Below the pieces are notes generated by a model, which saw only the letters and a list, made by a program, of their open reading frames with translations, was not told the DNA's origin and did not search any database. The translations under genes were made by a program, and so were the position numbers. From positions 1 through 64,000 of the forward strand of contig CAMWLE010000007.1 in assembly GCA_947175015.1 (NCBI GenBank): a stretch of DNA of 64,000 nt, given 5' to 3'. Numbering within the stretch: position 1 is the first letter of the stretch; the number at the start of each line of letters is the position of its first letter. This DNA comes from an uncultured bacterium (GTDB lineage Bacteria > Bacillota > Clostridia > Lachnospirales > Lachnospiraceae). Positions 23,930-33,461 of the stretch are shown here, piece after piece.

Positions 23930-25480
23930 TCAACTGCCTTTTACCACCAGCAGCTTCTGTCCCACTTTCAGATCATCACTGTCAAGGTCATTCAACGCTC
24001 TGATGGCCTCTACCGGAACATAATACTTTTTCCCGATATTCCAGAGATTATCCCCTTCTTTTACCATATAGACCACCATTCCCGGCAAACTGCTCATCTT
24101 ACTGCTGTCCAGCTCCGACACTGTCACCTGACCGATCAATTCTACCGGAACATTTTTGAACACCACTGTGGAGAAGCATATCACTGCTTTCACATCCATC
24201 TCTTCACCATCTAACATGGTCACTTGAAGCTGTTCCACCTCCGCATGTACCTTCCCCATATCTTCAGGTGCAATATCAGGTACCTCCAATGTGTATTGAT
24301 AGGGAATCTGTGCCTGCGTACATCCATACGGAGATTCGTCTTCCCCTGTGATATACATAACCTTTACCTGCAAACTCCCCTGCAGCGAAATACCGTTTTC
24401 CACTGTACTCTGTTGTTCCAGTGCCACTGTCGCTTCGCTGTGCAGCAATTGAAGTACTGTTCCTCCGGCCACCCTTATATGATCTGTCACCTTGGTCTTC
24501 CCTGTCACTTTGGATAACAGCCTGCGAAGCTGCGCGCTATGGGTTGTTGTAGAAATCTCTCTGGACACACCATAGATATCGGAAATAATTTCCAGACGTT
24601 CCTCCTCATAAATGCGAATGGCAATATCCAGTACCAGCTCCAGACCAATATTGCGTTCTTCCCCATCAAAATCCGGCCGGATGGACAATTCCTGCTGTCC
24701 TAAATGATAGCGGATATCCGGCAGCATTCCCTCTCTGCATCCATGACATTCCAACACACCGCTGAAAGGCAGTGTCGTCTCAAAACTGCGGCAGGGATGA
24801 TCCTCTCCCTCTCCCTCATACAGAATAAAGAGATGAATATCTCCGGATATGGTAATCTTTTCCTCCATCACTTTAAATTCCACATCTCCCAGAGACAGAT
24901 TGCTCCATAAAATCTGGAAAATATTGGGATAATTGGATGGCAGAACCACTTCTTCCTTTAATCGAAAAATATCATTTTTGCAGATCGCAATCTGGGCCAA
25001 ATCCACAGGCATCCGACGGTACTCCACCATCTCGTCCCCATGCACCGCAACGGGCGCTTCCTCATCATACAATTCATCTACTTGTGCTGTCATGGTAATC
25101 AGAGATTGGATATTCAGCTTGCGGGAATTAATCATACTTATGGTCAGGTCTTCCACATCCCCCTCCACCGTCACCGTATCTGATGGTACAACGCCTTGCA
25201 GGTTGATTTTCTCTTCAAAAGGCAGCTTACCCTCCAACAAAATCAGGTTGCTGCCTTCTTCCATCGTATGGTATAGCACCACGAAACCCAGTCTGCCGCG
25301 AACCATGACAGAATCCACGGCCGGTTTGATTTCATCAATAATCAGTTCCCCTTTTTCCAGATTCAGCGTGCTGACATCAGGCTTGTTCTCCGGCAAATTC
25401 ACATCATCCTCTAAAGTGAACTGCGTCACTGCCTGACAACGAATACGATCCATATGTATATTCCTCTTTAACAGTTCCAC
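23930..25480 (-). CDS. SipL-like SPOCS (DUF3794) / LysM spore-coat assembly protein
   Basis: 516 residues. Three SPOCS/DUF3794-type beta modules occupy about residues 30-440. A C-terminal LysM domain (about 468-515: MVYMVKEGDNLWNIGKKYYV, then LNDLDSDDLKVGQKLLVV) follows. This is the layout of Clostridioides difficile SipL, which binds SpoIVA and attaches the coat to the forespore. The N-terminal LEDDVNLPENKPDVSTL, with its Leu-Pro-Asp pattern, is the usual SPOCS start. The start is GTG at 25480, 6 nt after GGAGGT; the upstream extension lacks a ribosome-binding site. It suggests the organism sporulates. A sister SPOCS protein of other function is possible. Confidence 0.82.
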   Translation of the reverse strand: MELLKRNIHMDRIRCQAVTQFTLEDDVNLPENKPDVSTLNLEKGELIIDEIKPAVDSVMVRGRLGFVVLYHTMEEGSNLILLEGKLPFEEKINLQGVVPSDTVTVEGDVEDLTISMINSRKLNIQSLITMTAQVDELYDEEAPVAVHGDEMVEYRRMPVDLAQIAICKNDIFRLKEEVVLPSNYPNIFQILWSNLSLGDVEFKVMEEKITISGDIHLFILYEGEGEDHPCRSFETTLPFSGVLECHGCREGMLPDIRYHLGQQELSIRPDFDGEERNIGLELVLDIAIRIYEEERLEIISDIYGVSREISTTTHSAQLRRLLSKVTGKTKVTDHIRVAGGTVLQLLHSEATVALEQQSTVENGISLQGSLQVKVMYITGEDESPYGCTQAQIPYQYTLEVPDIAPEDMGKVHAEVEQLQVTMLDGEEMDVKAVICFSTVVFKNVPVELIGQVTVSELDSSKMSSLPGMVVYMVKEGDNLWNIGKKYYVPVEAIRALNDLDSDDLKVGQKLLVVKGS

Positions 25481-25578
25481 ATAGATACCTCCAATTTTAC
25501 TGGTATAAGTATATATATGAATCCTATGAGAAGAATATACCATTCCCCTGCGTTAATCCAGGAATTCGGCAAGCCAAC

Positions 25579-26484
25579 TTATTCCACTGCCCCTATTAAA
25601 TCGGTGACATTTTCCACATGATACTTCCTCATATAATCTTCTATGCCCTCTATCACTTCTATCGTGGTATAAGGGTTCACAAAATTCATGGCGCCAATGC
25701 TGACAGCCGCAGCACCTGCCAACAGGAACTCTATGGCATCCTCACCGGTGGCAATCCCCCCCATACCCACAATAGGAATCTTCACAGCCCTCGCCGCCTG
25801 ATATACCATACGCACAGCAATAGGTTTGATAGCAGGGCCGCTCATTCCCCCCGTCTTATTGGCAAGCACAAACCGCCTCTTATGGATATCTATTTTCATT
25901 CCGGTAATTGTATTCATCAGAGAAATAGCATCACATCCGGCCGCCTCCGCAGCCCTGGCCATCTCCCCAATATCAGTTACATTCGGGCTTAACTTCATCA
26001 TCACAGGCTGTTTTGCATGCTTTTTGACTTCACTGGTAATGCCATATAATGCTTCTGCATTCTGCCCGAAAGCAATGGCGCCTTCCTTAACATTGGGGCA
26101 GGATACATTGATTTCCAGCATAGAAACCGCCGGTTCTTCTCCCAGACGCTCCACTACTTCCACATAATCCTCCACAGTCTTACCACAGATGTTAACTATA
26201 ATTTTGCTGTCATATTGTTTTAGAAAAGGGATATCCCTCTCCATAAATACATCAATGCCGGGGTTCTGGAGCCCGATGGCATTGAGCATCCCCCCATACA
26301 CTTCCGCCACCCTTGGGGTGGGATTCCCCGGCCAAGGCACATTCGACACACCTTTGGTCACTACGGCCCCCAGCCGGTTTAAGTCTACGAACTCCGAATA
26401 TTCCATCCCTGAGCCAAAAGTACCCGAAGCTGTCATAACGGGATTCTTCAGTTTTACGCCTGCCAATGTTACTTGTGTATTCAT
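25579..26484 (-). CDS. pyrD: Dihydroorotate dehydrogenase B, catalytic subunit
   Basis: 301 residues, class 1B. It oxidises dihydroorotate to orotate with FMN, passing electrons to NAD via PyrK. Motifs are NPVMTASGTFGSGMEYS (about 14-30), NVSCPNVKEGAIAFGQ with the catalytic Cys (about 130), NKTGGMSGPAIKPIA (about 213-227) and IVGMGGIATGEDAIEFL (about 238-254). It follows pyrK by 145 bp. The ribosome-binding site is GGAGAAG. Confidence 0.97.
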   Translation of the reverse strand: MNTQVTLAGVKLKNPVMTASGTFGSGMEYSEFVDLNRLGAVVTKGVSNVPWPGNPTPRVAEVYGGMLNAIGLQNPGIDVFMERDIPFLKQYDSKIIVNICGKTVEDYVEVVERLGEEPAVSMLEINVSCPNVKEGAIAFGQNAEALYGITSEVKKHAKQPVMMKLSPNVTDIGEMARAAEAAGCDAISLMNTITGMKIDIHKRRFVLANKTGGMSGPAIKPIAVRMVYQAARAVKIPIVGMGGIATGEDAIEFLLAGAAAVSIGAMNFVNPYTTIEVIEGIEDYMRKYHVENVTDLIGAVE

Positions 26485-26629
26485 CTTCTTCTCCTAACTC
26501 CCATCTGCCCGCAAAATGCCTTCCCAAAGGAAACCTGCTGCTTTCATTTTTACTCACGCTTCTGGTGCTGTTTTTGTACGAAAATGCCCTTACAGAAACC
26601 GGGGTATTCCGCCATTCTCGAAACAATTG

Positions 26630-27400
26630 TCAAATCTCCACCACATCCGCCTCAAATACCGGGCCGTCCGTACAAATGCGGGCATTGTGTACATGGGAGT
26701 GATGGTCTGTCTCCTTTGTCCTTGCCACACACCCCAGACAAGCCCCCACACCGCATGCCATCCGCTCTTCCAGAGAAATATATGCTTTGATGCGATGCTC
26801 CGCCGCATATGCTTTCACGGCGCGCAGCATGGGCATGGGACCGCAGGCAAAAATGACATCTGCCTCCAATCCATTGTCCCTGATGGCATCCATCACATTC
26901 CCCTTGCTGCCAACGCTTCCATCCTCCGTAGCCACATATATCACTCCATGCTTTTCCAAATCTTCCTGTAAAAAAAGCGCACTGTTACGATAACCCAGAA
27001 TCACCTGTGTCTCTCCCTTCAGGTGCTTTGCCAGTTCTAAAAGGGGTGGAATACCAATACCGCCGCCTATCAGGAATACTCGCTTTCCTCTTCCTTCCTC
27101 CACAGGGAATCCGTTTCCCAACGTCCCTAATATGGAAATAGAATCCCCTGCCTGATACCCGGAAAATTCCCTTGTGCCCGCCCCTGCAATACGATACACA
27201 ATCCGCACTGCACCTTTTTCCGCATCTGCCTCACAAATACTGATGGGGCGGGGAAGGAGCGTGCTTTTATCTTTGGGATATACACAGAGGAATTGCCCCG
27301 GTTTGGCATCTGCTGCCAGAGAAGTTCCGATCCACATATCATAAATATCCGTTGCTATCTCCTTTTGTGACAGTACCACTGCGTTCTGCTTTTGCTTCAT
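26630..27400 (-). CDS. pyrK: Dihydroorotate dehydrogenase electron-transfer subunit
   Basis: 256 residues. The FAD-binding ferredoxin-reductase barrel is about 1-100, with PRPISICEAD. The NAD-binding Rossmann domain is about 105-220, with VFLIGGGIGIPPLLELAKHL. The C-terminal 2Fe-2S cluster has Cys in ACGVGACLGCVAR and in RICTDGPVF, the PyrK spacing. With PyrD it forms the heterotetramer that reduces NAD. The order pyrC-pyrK-pyrD is transcribed leftwards. The ribosome-binding site is GGAAAGGATG. Confidence 0.96.
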   Translation of the reverse strand: MKQKQNAVVLSQKEIATDIYDMWIGTSLAADAKPGQFLCVYPKDKSTLLPRPISICEADAEKGAVRIVYRIAGAGTREFSGYQAGDSISILGTLGNGFPVEEGRGKRVFLIGGGIGIPPLLELAKHLKGETQVILGYRNSALFLQEDLEKHGVIYVATEDGSVGSKGNVMDAIRDNGLEADVIFACGPMPMLRAVKAYAAEHRIKAYISLEERMACGVGACLGCVARTKETDHHSHVHNARICTDGPVFEADVVEI

Positions 27401-27501
27401 AATATCATCCTTTCCGGATATACAATCCTTTCCGAATCTTTGTCATATCCTTTCACTTTCTGCCATCATAATCACCGCTGTCAAGCATTGCAGAGGTCCA
27501 T

Positions 27502-28800
27502 CTAAGCTTCAATAACCGGTGATATGCCGCCAACGGCTTCTTCACACACTTTACCGGACACAATGGTTTTCACCACTTTGCCCTTCAGCTTCCAGCCGGT
27601 AAAAGGCGTATTGGAAGCCCTGGAAGCATAGTCGCCGGGAATCACTTCCGCCGCAGTATCTATCAATATGATATCCGCCGGACCGCCTTCCGCCAGATAA
27701 CCGGCATCCATGTGATAGAGATTGGCAGGATTGGTACTCATGAGCCTCAAGAGCTGACACATGGTAAGATACCCCCCTGCCACCAGTTCCGTTATCCCCA
27801 GAGCCAATGCCGTCTCCAGCCCAATGATACCGCTGGGCGCCTCGGTTACAGGTTTCGCCTTTTCCTCCTTCGTATGGGGCGCATGGTCAGTGGCAATCAT
27901 ATCAATGGTACCGTCCACCAGCCCCCGGATAATCTCCAGACGGTCTTCCTCTTCCCGCAATGGCGGGTTCATTTTCGCCAGTGTACCATACTCTATGGCC
28001 GCCTCTTCCGTCAACGTAAAGTGATGAGGCGTTGCTTCCGCATGAATATTGGTTCCCTGCTTCTTCGCCCGGCGCACCAGTTCCACCGCCTCTTTCGTGC
28101 TGATATGCTGGATATTCACAATGGCCCCTGTCTCCAAAGCCAATCGCAGATCCCGCTCCACCAATCGAATCTCTGCCTCCCTGGGAGAACCGCCAATACC
28201 ATAAAATGCACTTGCCTTTCCCTTGTGAATCCCAGGATTACTAATCAGACGCGGGTCTTCCTCATGGAAACTCAAAGGCAAATCAAGCTTACCTGCACGC
28301 TCCATGGCCTTGCGCACCAATGCTTCATCCAATAACGGAATACCGTCATCCGTAAATCCCGCAGCTCCAAACTGTGCCAATTCCTCCATGGGTGTCAGTT
28401 CCTTTCCCTGCATTCCCAAGGTTACATTTGCACAGGTCATCACATGAATCCCTGTTTCCTTCCCTTTCTTCAGCACATATTCCAGCGTTTCCCGATTGTC
28501 TATGGACGGCCTGGTATTCGCCATCATCACCACAGTGGTAAATCCTCCTTTGGCGGCCGCCGCAGCTCCGGTAAAAATGTCCTCTTTCTCCGGGAAACCA
28601 GGGTCTCTGAAATGGACATGTACATCCACCAACCCCGGCGCTGCCAGAAGCCCCTCCGCCTCCACTATTCTGCAATTACCATCAGGAATTGCAAGGCCCT
28701 CACCTATTTTCAATATTCGATCTTCTTTTATTAAAATATCATATTTTCCCTCTTTGCCGGATTTGGGATCGATCATATACCCGTTTCTTATCAATAACAT
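27502..28800 (-). CDS. pyrC: Dihydroorotase
   Basis: 432 residues, class I amidohydrolase. It cyclises carbamoyl aspartate to dihydroorotate. The metal ligands begin with His61 and His63 in VDVHVHFRDPG. The bridging region, further His (NIQHISTKEAVELV, then HAEATPHHFTLT) and the catalytic Asp in IATDHAPHTKEEK are all present. I chose the ATG of MLLIRNGYMIDP at 28800, which has GGAGGG 5 nt upstream; the frame extends 13 codons upstream without a site. It is the first gene of the pyr cluster here. No PyrR-type attenuator is obvious in the short leader. Confidence 0.96.
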   Translation of the reverse strand: MLLIRNGYMIDPKSGKEGKYDILIKEDRILKIGEGLAIPDGNCRIVEAEGLLAAPGLVDVHVHFRDPGFPEKEDIFTGAAAAAKGGFTTVVMMANTRPSIDNRETLEYVLKKGKETGIHVMTCANVTLGMQGKELTPMEELAQFGAAGFTDDGIPLLDEALVRKAMERAGKLDLPLSFHEEDPRLISNPGIHKGKASAFYGIGGSPREAEIRLVERDLRLALETGAIVNIQHISTKEAVELVRRAKKQGTNIHAEATPHHFTLTEEAAIEYGTLAKMNPPLREEEDRLEIIRGLVDGTIDMIATDHAPHTKEEKAKPVTEAPSGIIGLETALALGITELVAGGYLTMCQLLRLMSTNPANLYHMDAGYLAEGGPADIILIDTAAEVIPGDYASRASNTPFTGWKLKGKVVKTIVSGKVCEEAVGGISPVIEA

Positions 28801-28880
28801 AAACGCCCTCCTGGTATCTCTCGATTTGACATAACACATTTGAACGTTTCAAGTATAACATGTGATTTACCAAACTACAA

Positions 28881-30449
28881 TTATATTTTTTCCAAAATCC
28901 GCAATCCATCTTCTGTTAATTCATAGATACTGCTGCATACTTCACTGATATATTTTCTGTCATGGGATATGCTGATAATGACTCCTCCATAGTCCCGCAG
29001 AACCTCCCTGATGACAGGCCCGGACAAAGGAGAGAAATTGCGGGTTGGTTCATCCAGAAGCAATACATTGGCTCCTGACAGACTCATTTTCAAGAGGAGT
29101 ACCTTCGCTTTCTGCCCTCCTGACAATTCCGCAATTTTGTGACTTACTTCATCTGCCGTATATTTCATTGACCCCAAGTAGGTACGTATCCGGGTGACTT
29201 CCTCCTTATCCCCGCTTTGACACAGATACTCCACCGGTGTCTTGTCCATATCCAGCAAGTCTTCGTAATTCTGCGGCATATAAGCTGCCTTGATATCCTC
29301 TCGTTTTAGCAACACTTCCGCAATCCGGCGCAGCAAAGTGGTCTTCCCCACCCCATTCCTGCCAACAATACATACTTTCTCCGCTCCTTTTACTATCAAA
29401 TGAATATTTTTCGACAGAATATGCTTATTTGACTCAGCATGCTCATCAGCCGAATCCGGTATGGACAATTGTTCTAAATGATAATCCAAAATCACTTTTC
29501 CGGCGGGTATCCGTATTTTCTGGCCGAACTTTAGAAAAATAGCCTCTTCCGCTTCCGGCATTTGTGCCATATGCTCCGCCTCCCGTTCAAACCTTTTTTC
29601 CATGGACTTGACTGCTTTCATTTTTTTCTTCAGCAGCCGTCCTCCCGATGGGTTCTGCCGGGTAATATTTTCCTGATCATATTCCACCTTCTGCATAATA
29701 CGGCGCAGTTTCTCCTGTTGAATTGCTTCCTGCCTTTTGTCATTCTCGGCATTTCTCTGCTGATTCTGCATCACAGCATTTCGATGACTGATATAGTCTT
29801 CATAGAACATCCGCGCTACCGTATACCTACATTTGGTTTTCCGTCGTATCTGCTCTAAATGAATTACCACATTGGCAGTTCTTTCAATCAGAGTTTCGTC
29901 ATGGGAAATATACAGAACTCCCTGCTCTGCCCCCATAATAAAGTGTTCCAGCCACTCTAATGTACGTGTGTCAATATCATTGGAAGGCTCGTCCAACAGC
30001 AGTATGGTGGGTTTCGTCATCAGAATCCTGGCAATCTGTGCCTTTACTTTCTCCCCGCCGGAAAGGGTTGACATTTTCTGCTCCCCATAGAAAAAATCCA
30101 CCGGAAGGGACAGGTCTTTTGCCATCTTGCTCAAATCTCCGGGTTCCTGCTCCCAAAAAGATTCTTCCGAAGTAAAAAATTCATATATACTTTTATCGCC
30201 TTCTGCCCATGGAAATTCCTGCGGCAGATAGCCAATTCTTTCTCCTGTGCAGATGCGCTCTCCTTGCGCTTCCGTATATTCGCTGACACTTTCCGGATCA
30301 TATATCCACTTCAGCAATGTAGATTTGCCGTTCCCCTCCTCGCCAATCAGCACTGCTTTATCCCCTGGGTTCAGTGTAAATTGGAAATCTTCCAGCATAA
30401 CTCTCAAATCCTTCTTATGTGTAATTGTCAAATTCTTTATTTGTAGCAT
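28881..30449 (-). CDS. ABC-F family ATPase (possible ribosomal protection protein)
   Basis: 522 residues with two fused ABC domains and no membrane segment. Domain 1 has Walker A GEEGNGKST, signature LSGGEKVKAQIA and Walker B LLLDEPSNDID. Domain 2 has GRNGVGKTT, LSGGQKAKVLLL and LLLDEPTRNFSPLSG. The linker between them (about 205-300) is long, helical and very basic, typical of ABC-F proteins that enter the ribosomal E site. Such proteins either protect the ribosome from antibiotics or assist translation; sequence alone does not say which. I chose the ATG of MLQIKNLTI at 30449 because GGAGG lies 5 nt upstream. Confidence 0.88.
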   Translation of the reverse strand: MLQIKNLTITHKKDLRVMLEDFQFTLNPGDKAVLIGEEGNGKSTLLKWIYDPESVSEYTEAQGERICTGERIGYLPQEFPWAEGDKSIYEFFTSEESFWEQEPGDLSKMAKDLSLPVDFFYGEQKMSTLSGGEKVKAQIARILMTKPTILLLDEPSNDIDTRTLEWLEHFIMGAEQGVLYISHDETLIERTANVVIHLEQIRRKTKCRYTVARMFYEDYISHRNAVMQNQQRNAENDKRQEAIQQEKLRRIMQKVEYDQENITRQNPSGGRLLKKKMKAVKSMEKRFEREAEHMAQMPEAEEAIFLKFGQKIRIPAGKVILDYHLEQLSIPDSADEHAESNKHILSKNIHLIVKGAEKVCIVGRNGVGKTTLLRRIAEVLLKREDIKAAYMPQNYEDLLDMDKTPVEYLCQSGDKEEVTRIRTYLGSMKYTADEVSHKIAELSGGQKAKVLLLKMSLSGANVLLLDEPTRNFSPLSGPVIREVLRDYGGVIISISHDRKYISEVCSSIYELTEDGLRILEKI

Positions 30450-30912
30450 ATTATCCTCCATTCCTGCTCTAATTCGACCACAATGTATTTCTTTCATCAG
30501 CATACATTAAACTGTAGTCTGCAACCGCCATATTCTCTTGCCGCCTGCAATTCCTCTGCCAACTGTGTACTACATGAAATCTGTTGTCCGCAGTCATACC
30601 CTCGCCGCAAGCTACAGGATATGGAGTCTTACGGCACCTGCAGCCGTTTAAGCCTCTTCATATACTTATCATATGGCTGCCGTCTATTAGATTAAGGATA
30701 TAAAATACCGCTGTCCTGCCAGTTCTCCTGGCCAAACAGCGGCTAACCCCCAATATTCATATTCTGCAACCTGTTTATTCACACACTACAAACCGTTATT
30801 GACATAATCATCTTCTCAACTCTATGTCAACAACAACATCATATGATCCACTTACCAAAATAATCCTCTGCAGATCATAGCATGTTCCATAAATCATCAA
30901 CGGCATGTGTAG
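30450..30912. other. Gene-free stretch
   Basis: I see no convincing coding frame here. The only structure is an interrupted hairpin at 30708-30742 (CCGCTGT...ACAGCGG outside, GCCAG...CTGGC inside) without a clear T run. Confidence 0.5.
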
Positions 30913-31098
30913 TTAAAGAGATTTTGACTCTCTAATCAACATACAAAACATATTCTTAATGCTTCTCATCGCATCAAATGTGTCGGTAGTGTATGATTTC
31001 ATAAATGTTTCAGAAATAGCGGTTATCCTGTTCAGCACACAAACAAACCCTTTAGCAAAGGGAATATCGTCCAAAACTGACAGTGATTCATTTCTCAT
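30913..31098 (-). CDS. Hypothetical small protein, possibly a fragment (61 aa)
   Basis: The product starts MRNESLSVLDDIPF and ends MLIRESKSL. It is amphipathic and helical and I recognise no family. There is no good ribosome-binding site at the ATG, and the frame is open ~15 codons further upstream (to about 31143), so this may be the end of a decayed gene. It lies ~180 bp downstream of a clear sigma-A promoter (31277-31305) reading this way. Confidence 0.3.
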   Translation of the reverse strand: MRNESLSVLDDIPFAKGFVCVLNRITAISETFMKSYTTDTFDAMRSIKNMFCMLIRESKSL

Positions 31099-31276
31099 CT
31101 GACAATCAGATTTCCATTCAACTTTTGATTGTCTTACATAAGATTATCTCCGCATTTCTTTCTCCTTTACCTGCATATACTCCAACGTGCATTCCTTTCA
31201 TCAAATCAGTGCCTTGATGCCCCCGGCTCTCATGGAACAACTATATTTTTTCATGCCCAGAGGCCGACACATGCTC

Positions 31277-31305
31277 ATTATACCAGACTCAGCCAGAAAA
31301 TGCAA
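31277..31305 (-). promoter_or_regulatory. Sigma-A promoter reading leftwards, target unclear
   Basis: On the minus strand TTGCAT, a 17-bp spacer and TATAAT. It begins right at the stop codon of the 176-aa gene and leads into a ~170-nt stretch with no clear gene before the 61-aa frame. Confidence 0.65.
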
Positions 31306-31836
31306 TTATTTTAAAATTATCTTGCTTTCCTGCCTTAAAGATTCATATATTAAGCTTTGAATCAGAGAAACCATCATATCTGAATTAATAGCAGCATCTA
31401 TCAATTCTTCCAATTTCCTCATAGATGATACCGTAAAAACAGTATTTCTTTTTCCACTATATGCAATCGCCAATTCTTCGTTCATTACGATAGTTACGGG
31501 ATAAGAAATTGTACTATAACCAACAAACATCATTCTATATTTATAATATTGCAGTCCTTTCACCGTGAGAAAAACTTCAAAATTATTTTGTTCCGCCCCC
31601 TGTTCTCCCAAATCCTGTTGTATGTCTATGGTTACATTTTCTGACGCTGTACTTAACGCCCCCATAACAGTTGCGAGTCCAGGTTTCACATACGAATAAA
31701 TCGGCCCATCATATCTTTCTATGTTTCCTGTCACATATCCTTTCGTTTCTTTTTCAATCTGTTCCAACGAATTCTTAATAACAATATCCGGCGTATATTT
31801 ATCTAACAACTCAAACACAAATTTTTCCTTATTCAT
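31306..31836 (-). CDS. Hypothetical protein (176 aa)
   Basis: I do not recognise a family. The product is soluble, with no signal peptide or membrane segment. It has an N-terminal helix (MNKEKFVFELLDKYTPD), a mixed beta region (about 40-125) and a C-terminal helical part (SSMRKLEELIDAAI). A good ribosome-binding site (GGAGG) precedes ATG at 31836. AT-rich codon use suggests accessory origin. It lies 21 bp downstream of a truncated nuclease-like gene and could once have been co-transcribed with it. Confidence 0.6.
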   Translation of the reverse strand: MNKEKFVFELLDKYTPDIVIKNSLEQIEKETKGYVTGNIERYDGPIYSYVKPGLATVMGALSTASENVTIDIQQDLGEQGAEQNNFEVFLTVKGLQYYKYRMMFVGYSTISYPVTIVMNEELAIAYSGKRNTVFTVSSMRKLEELIDAAINSDMMVSLIQSLIYESLRQESKIILK

Positions 31837-31856
31837 GACATGCCTCCATAATAACT

Positions 31857-32078
31857 CTACTTATCTTCTATTTCACACATGATCGGAAAATGATCACTTA
31901 TTTTTCTATTTGGATGGTGGTTCCTGTCCATCAAGTCCGAATAACTACATGAAGTTATTATTTTTAAGCTTTCCTTCTTGAACAATGGCAAGATGTCTTT
32001 GCTTAATATCACCTGATCCAACATATACCACATTGGGTGTGAAAAGTAACAACAGAATTTATTCCAATTATTGGCTGT
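31857..32078 (-). pseudogene. 3' remnant of an endonuclease/exonuclease/phosphatase family gene
   Basis: An open frame of ~73 codons without a usable start reads SHPMWYMLDQVILSKDIL, then SYSDLMDRNHHPNRKISD, HFPIMCEIEDK and a stop. This is the C-terminal end of the EEP fold; the LDQVI strand and the terminal SDHFPI with its catalytic Asp-His are typical. The first ~250 residues expected for the family are missing. An in-frame TAA lies at 32079-32081 and, 8 bp beyond, the promoter of the AraC gene begins. The break therefore marks a recombination junction. Confidence 0.6.
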
Positions 32079-32088
32079 TTAGACAGGG

Positions 32089-32118
32089 TTGACATATGGT
32101 TTGCGGCTATGCGATAAT
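32089..32118 (+). promoter_or_regulatory. Sigma-A promoter of the AraC-type regulator
   Basis: TTGACA, an 18-bp spacer and GATAAT. It ends ~30 bp before the start codon. Confidence 0.75.
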
Positions 32119-32149
32119 AAGGGAAAAATATAGTACAGGTGATTGAAAC

Positions 32150-33223
32150 ATGTTTATATTCCCATTGTATGCGCTGAATAATAAGCTTAATATTGCATCA
32201 TATGAAGAACATGAGGTATATTCTGAAATGCTCAGAATGGATCACATGAGGTATTTGAATGCTCCTTTTTGTATTAATGTAATGTCCGGCGGCCAATATG
32301 GAAAAAAGTGGAATATTCGTTTTGGCGGAATCAGTGAAGAAAAAAAGTTTGCTGCCGGAAGGGATACAAATGGGAACAGCACAGACGGTAACATGATTTT
32401 TCCCGATGAATGGGGAATCAAAATGCATCAGCATGATTATTATGAATTCATGTATGTATTAGAGGGTTCGGTAGAACAGCAGATCGAGAACAATACCTAT
32501 CTATATAAAAAGGGCGAAGGATGTTTCATCAACCGCAATACGAAACATTGTGAGATATCAGGAAACAATTTTTTTGTTGTGTATCTGTGTCTTTCAAAAG
32601 AATATGTAGAGAAAATATTGGAAAATGTAAGGAAGGCATCAGGAATCATATATCGGTTTCTAACAGCAAATCTGGCGGAAACATCCGCATATAAAAAGGA
32701 TTATCTTTATGTATTTGCAGAAGCGGAAACAGGTATTCAGAATATTTATGAGCTGTTAGAACAAATGACAAAAGAACTAATGGAAAAATCCCCCGGGTAT
32801 CTACATATTTTTCATGGATTAGTAGAGCGCTTGTTTTTTGAGCTGCAGAAACAGGAGGAGCACCGCATTTTATATATTGCATTGGCATCTACGGTGGAAG
32901 AGCAATTATTTGAACAGATTAAGAGCCTGGTGGAAGAAAATCCAACCAAATACAACAGGCAGGAATTATCCAGTGAACTGAATTACAGCGGAGACTACCT
33001 AAACAGAATTGTGAAAAAGTTTACGGGTTATCCTATTGGCAGATATCGCCAGAAAATACTGCTCCACAAGGCTAAAAGGCTTCTGAGCGAAACAGATATG
33101 AGTGTGGCAGATGTAATAGAAAGCATGGGATTTAAAAACCATACACATTTTTATGGAATGTTTAAAGACGAGTTTGGCATTCTTCCAGGTGAATGCAAAA
33201 GAATGTGTGGTCAACAAGTTTGA
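32150..33223 (+). CDS. AraC family transcriptional regulator with cupin sensor domain
   Basis: 357 residues. The N-terminal cupin-type sensor (about 80-150: HQHDYYEFMYVLEGSVEQQI, then KGEGCFINRNTKHCEI) probably binds a sugar. The C-terminal double helix-turn-helix (about 255-352) contains LSSELNYSGDYLNRIVKKFT and VADVIESMGFKNHTHFYGMF. It is directly upstream of a sugar symporter and a GH2 gene on the same strand and is the likely activator of both. A strong terminator separates it from them. The start is ATG at 32150, with a weak site AGGTGAT. AT-rich codon use, unlike the pyr genes, fits an accessory cassette. Confidence 0.9.
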   Translation: MFIFPLYALNNKLNIASYEEHEVYSEMLRMDHMRYLNAPFCINVMSGGQYGKKWNIRFGGISEEKKFAAGRDTNGNSTDGNMIFPDEWGIKMHQHDYYEFMYVLEGSVEQQIENNTYLYKKGEGCFINRNTKHCEISGNNFFVVYLCLSKEYVEKILENVRKASGIIYRFLTANLAETSAYKKDYLYVFAEAETGIQNIYELLEQMTKELMEKSPGYLHIFHGLVERLFFELQKQEEHRILYIALASTVEEQLFEQIKSLVEENPTKYNRQELSSELNYSGDYLNRIVKKFTGYPIGRYRQKILLHKAKRLLSETDMSVADVIESMGFKNHTHFYGMFKDEFGILPGECKRMCGQQV

Positions 33224-33248
33224 ATATGGTTGGAGGCTGTTATATCTT

Positions 33249-33314
33249 GTACAGCGTTGTGCAGACAGCAGTGAATTATTCACTGACGTCCTGCACAACG
33301 CTGTATATTTTTTT
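33249..33314 (+). terminator. Terminator of the AraC gene
   Basis: TACAGCGTTGTGCAG and CTGCACAACGCTGTA form a 15-bp stem around an inner CAGTGAA/TTCACTG helix, followed by TATTTTTTTT. Confidence 0.92.
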
Positions 33315-33372
33315 GCATCAAAAAATCCCACACCTATAGAATATAGAATGTCTGAATACGTCACTTAAACGC

Positions 33373-33413
33373 GAAAGTTGTCGTGTCTGGGATATTATAT
33401 TTTATCAACTTTC
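33373..33413 (+). promoter_or_regulatory. Inverted repeat, candidate operator of the symporter-GH2 genes
   Basis: GAAAGTTG (33373-33380) and CAACTTTC (33406-33413) are perfect 8-bp arms with a 25-bp gap, in the 150-bp region between the AraC terminator and the symporter. The position suits a regulator site; binding by the adjacent AraC protein is inference. It might also be an RNA stem in the leader. Confidence 0.4.
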
Positions 33414-33461
33414 ATGTAAAAATAGAAATACCACAAATATTATAGATAAAGGAGGAAGATT

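Noticed and set aside
24704..25436. Long plus-strand frames opposite the SipL-like gene
   Set aside because: They are codon-bias shadows of the minus-strand gene, with no ribosome-binding sites or recognisable domains. The same applies to other antisense frames in the flagellar and pyr genes.
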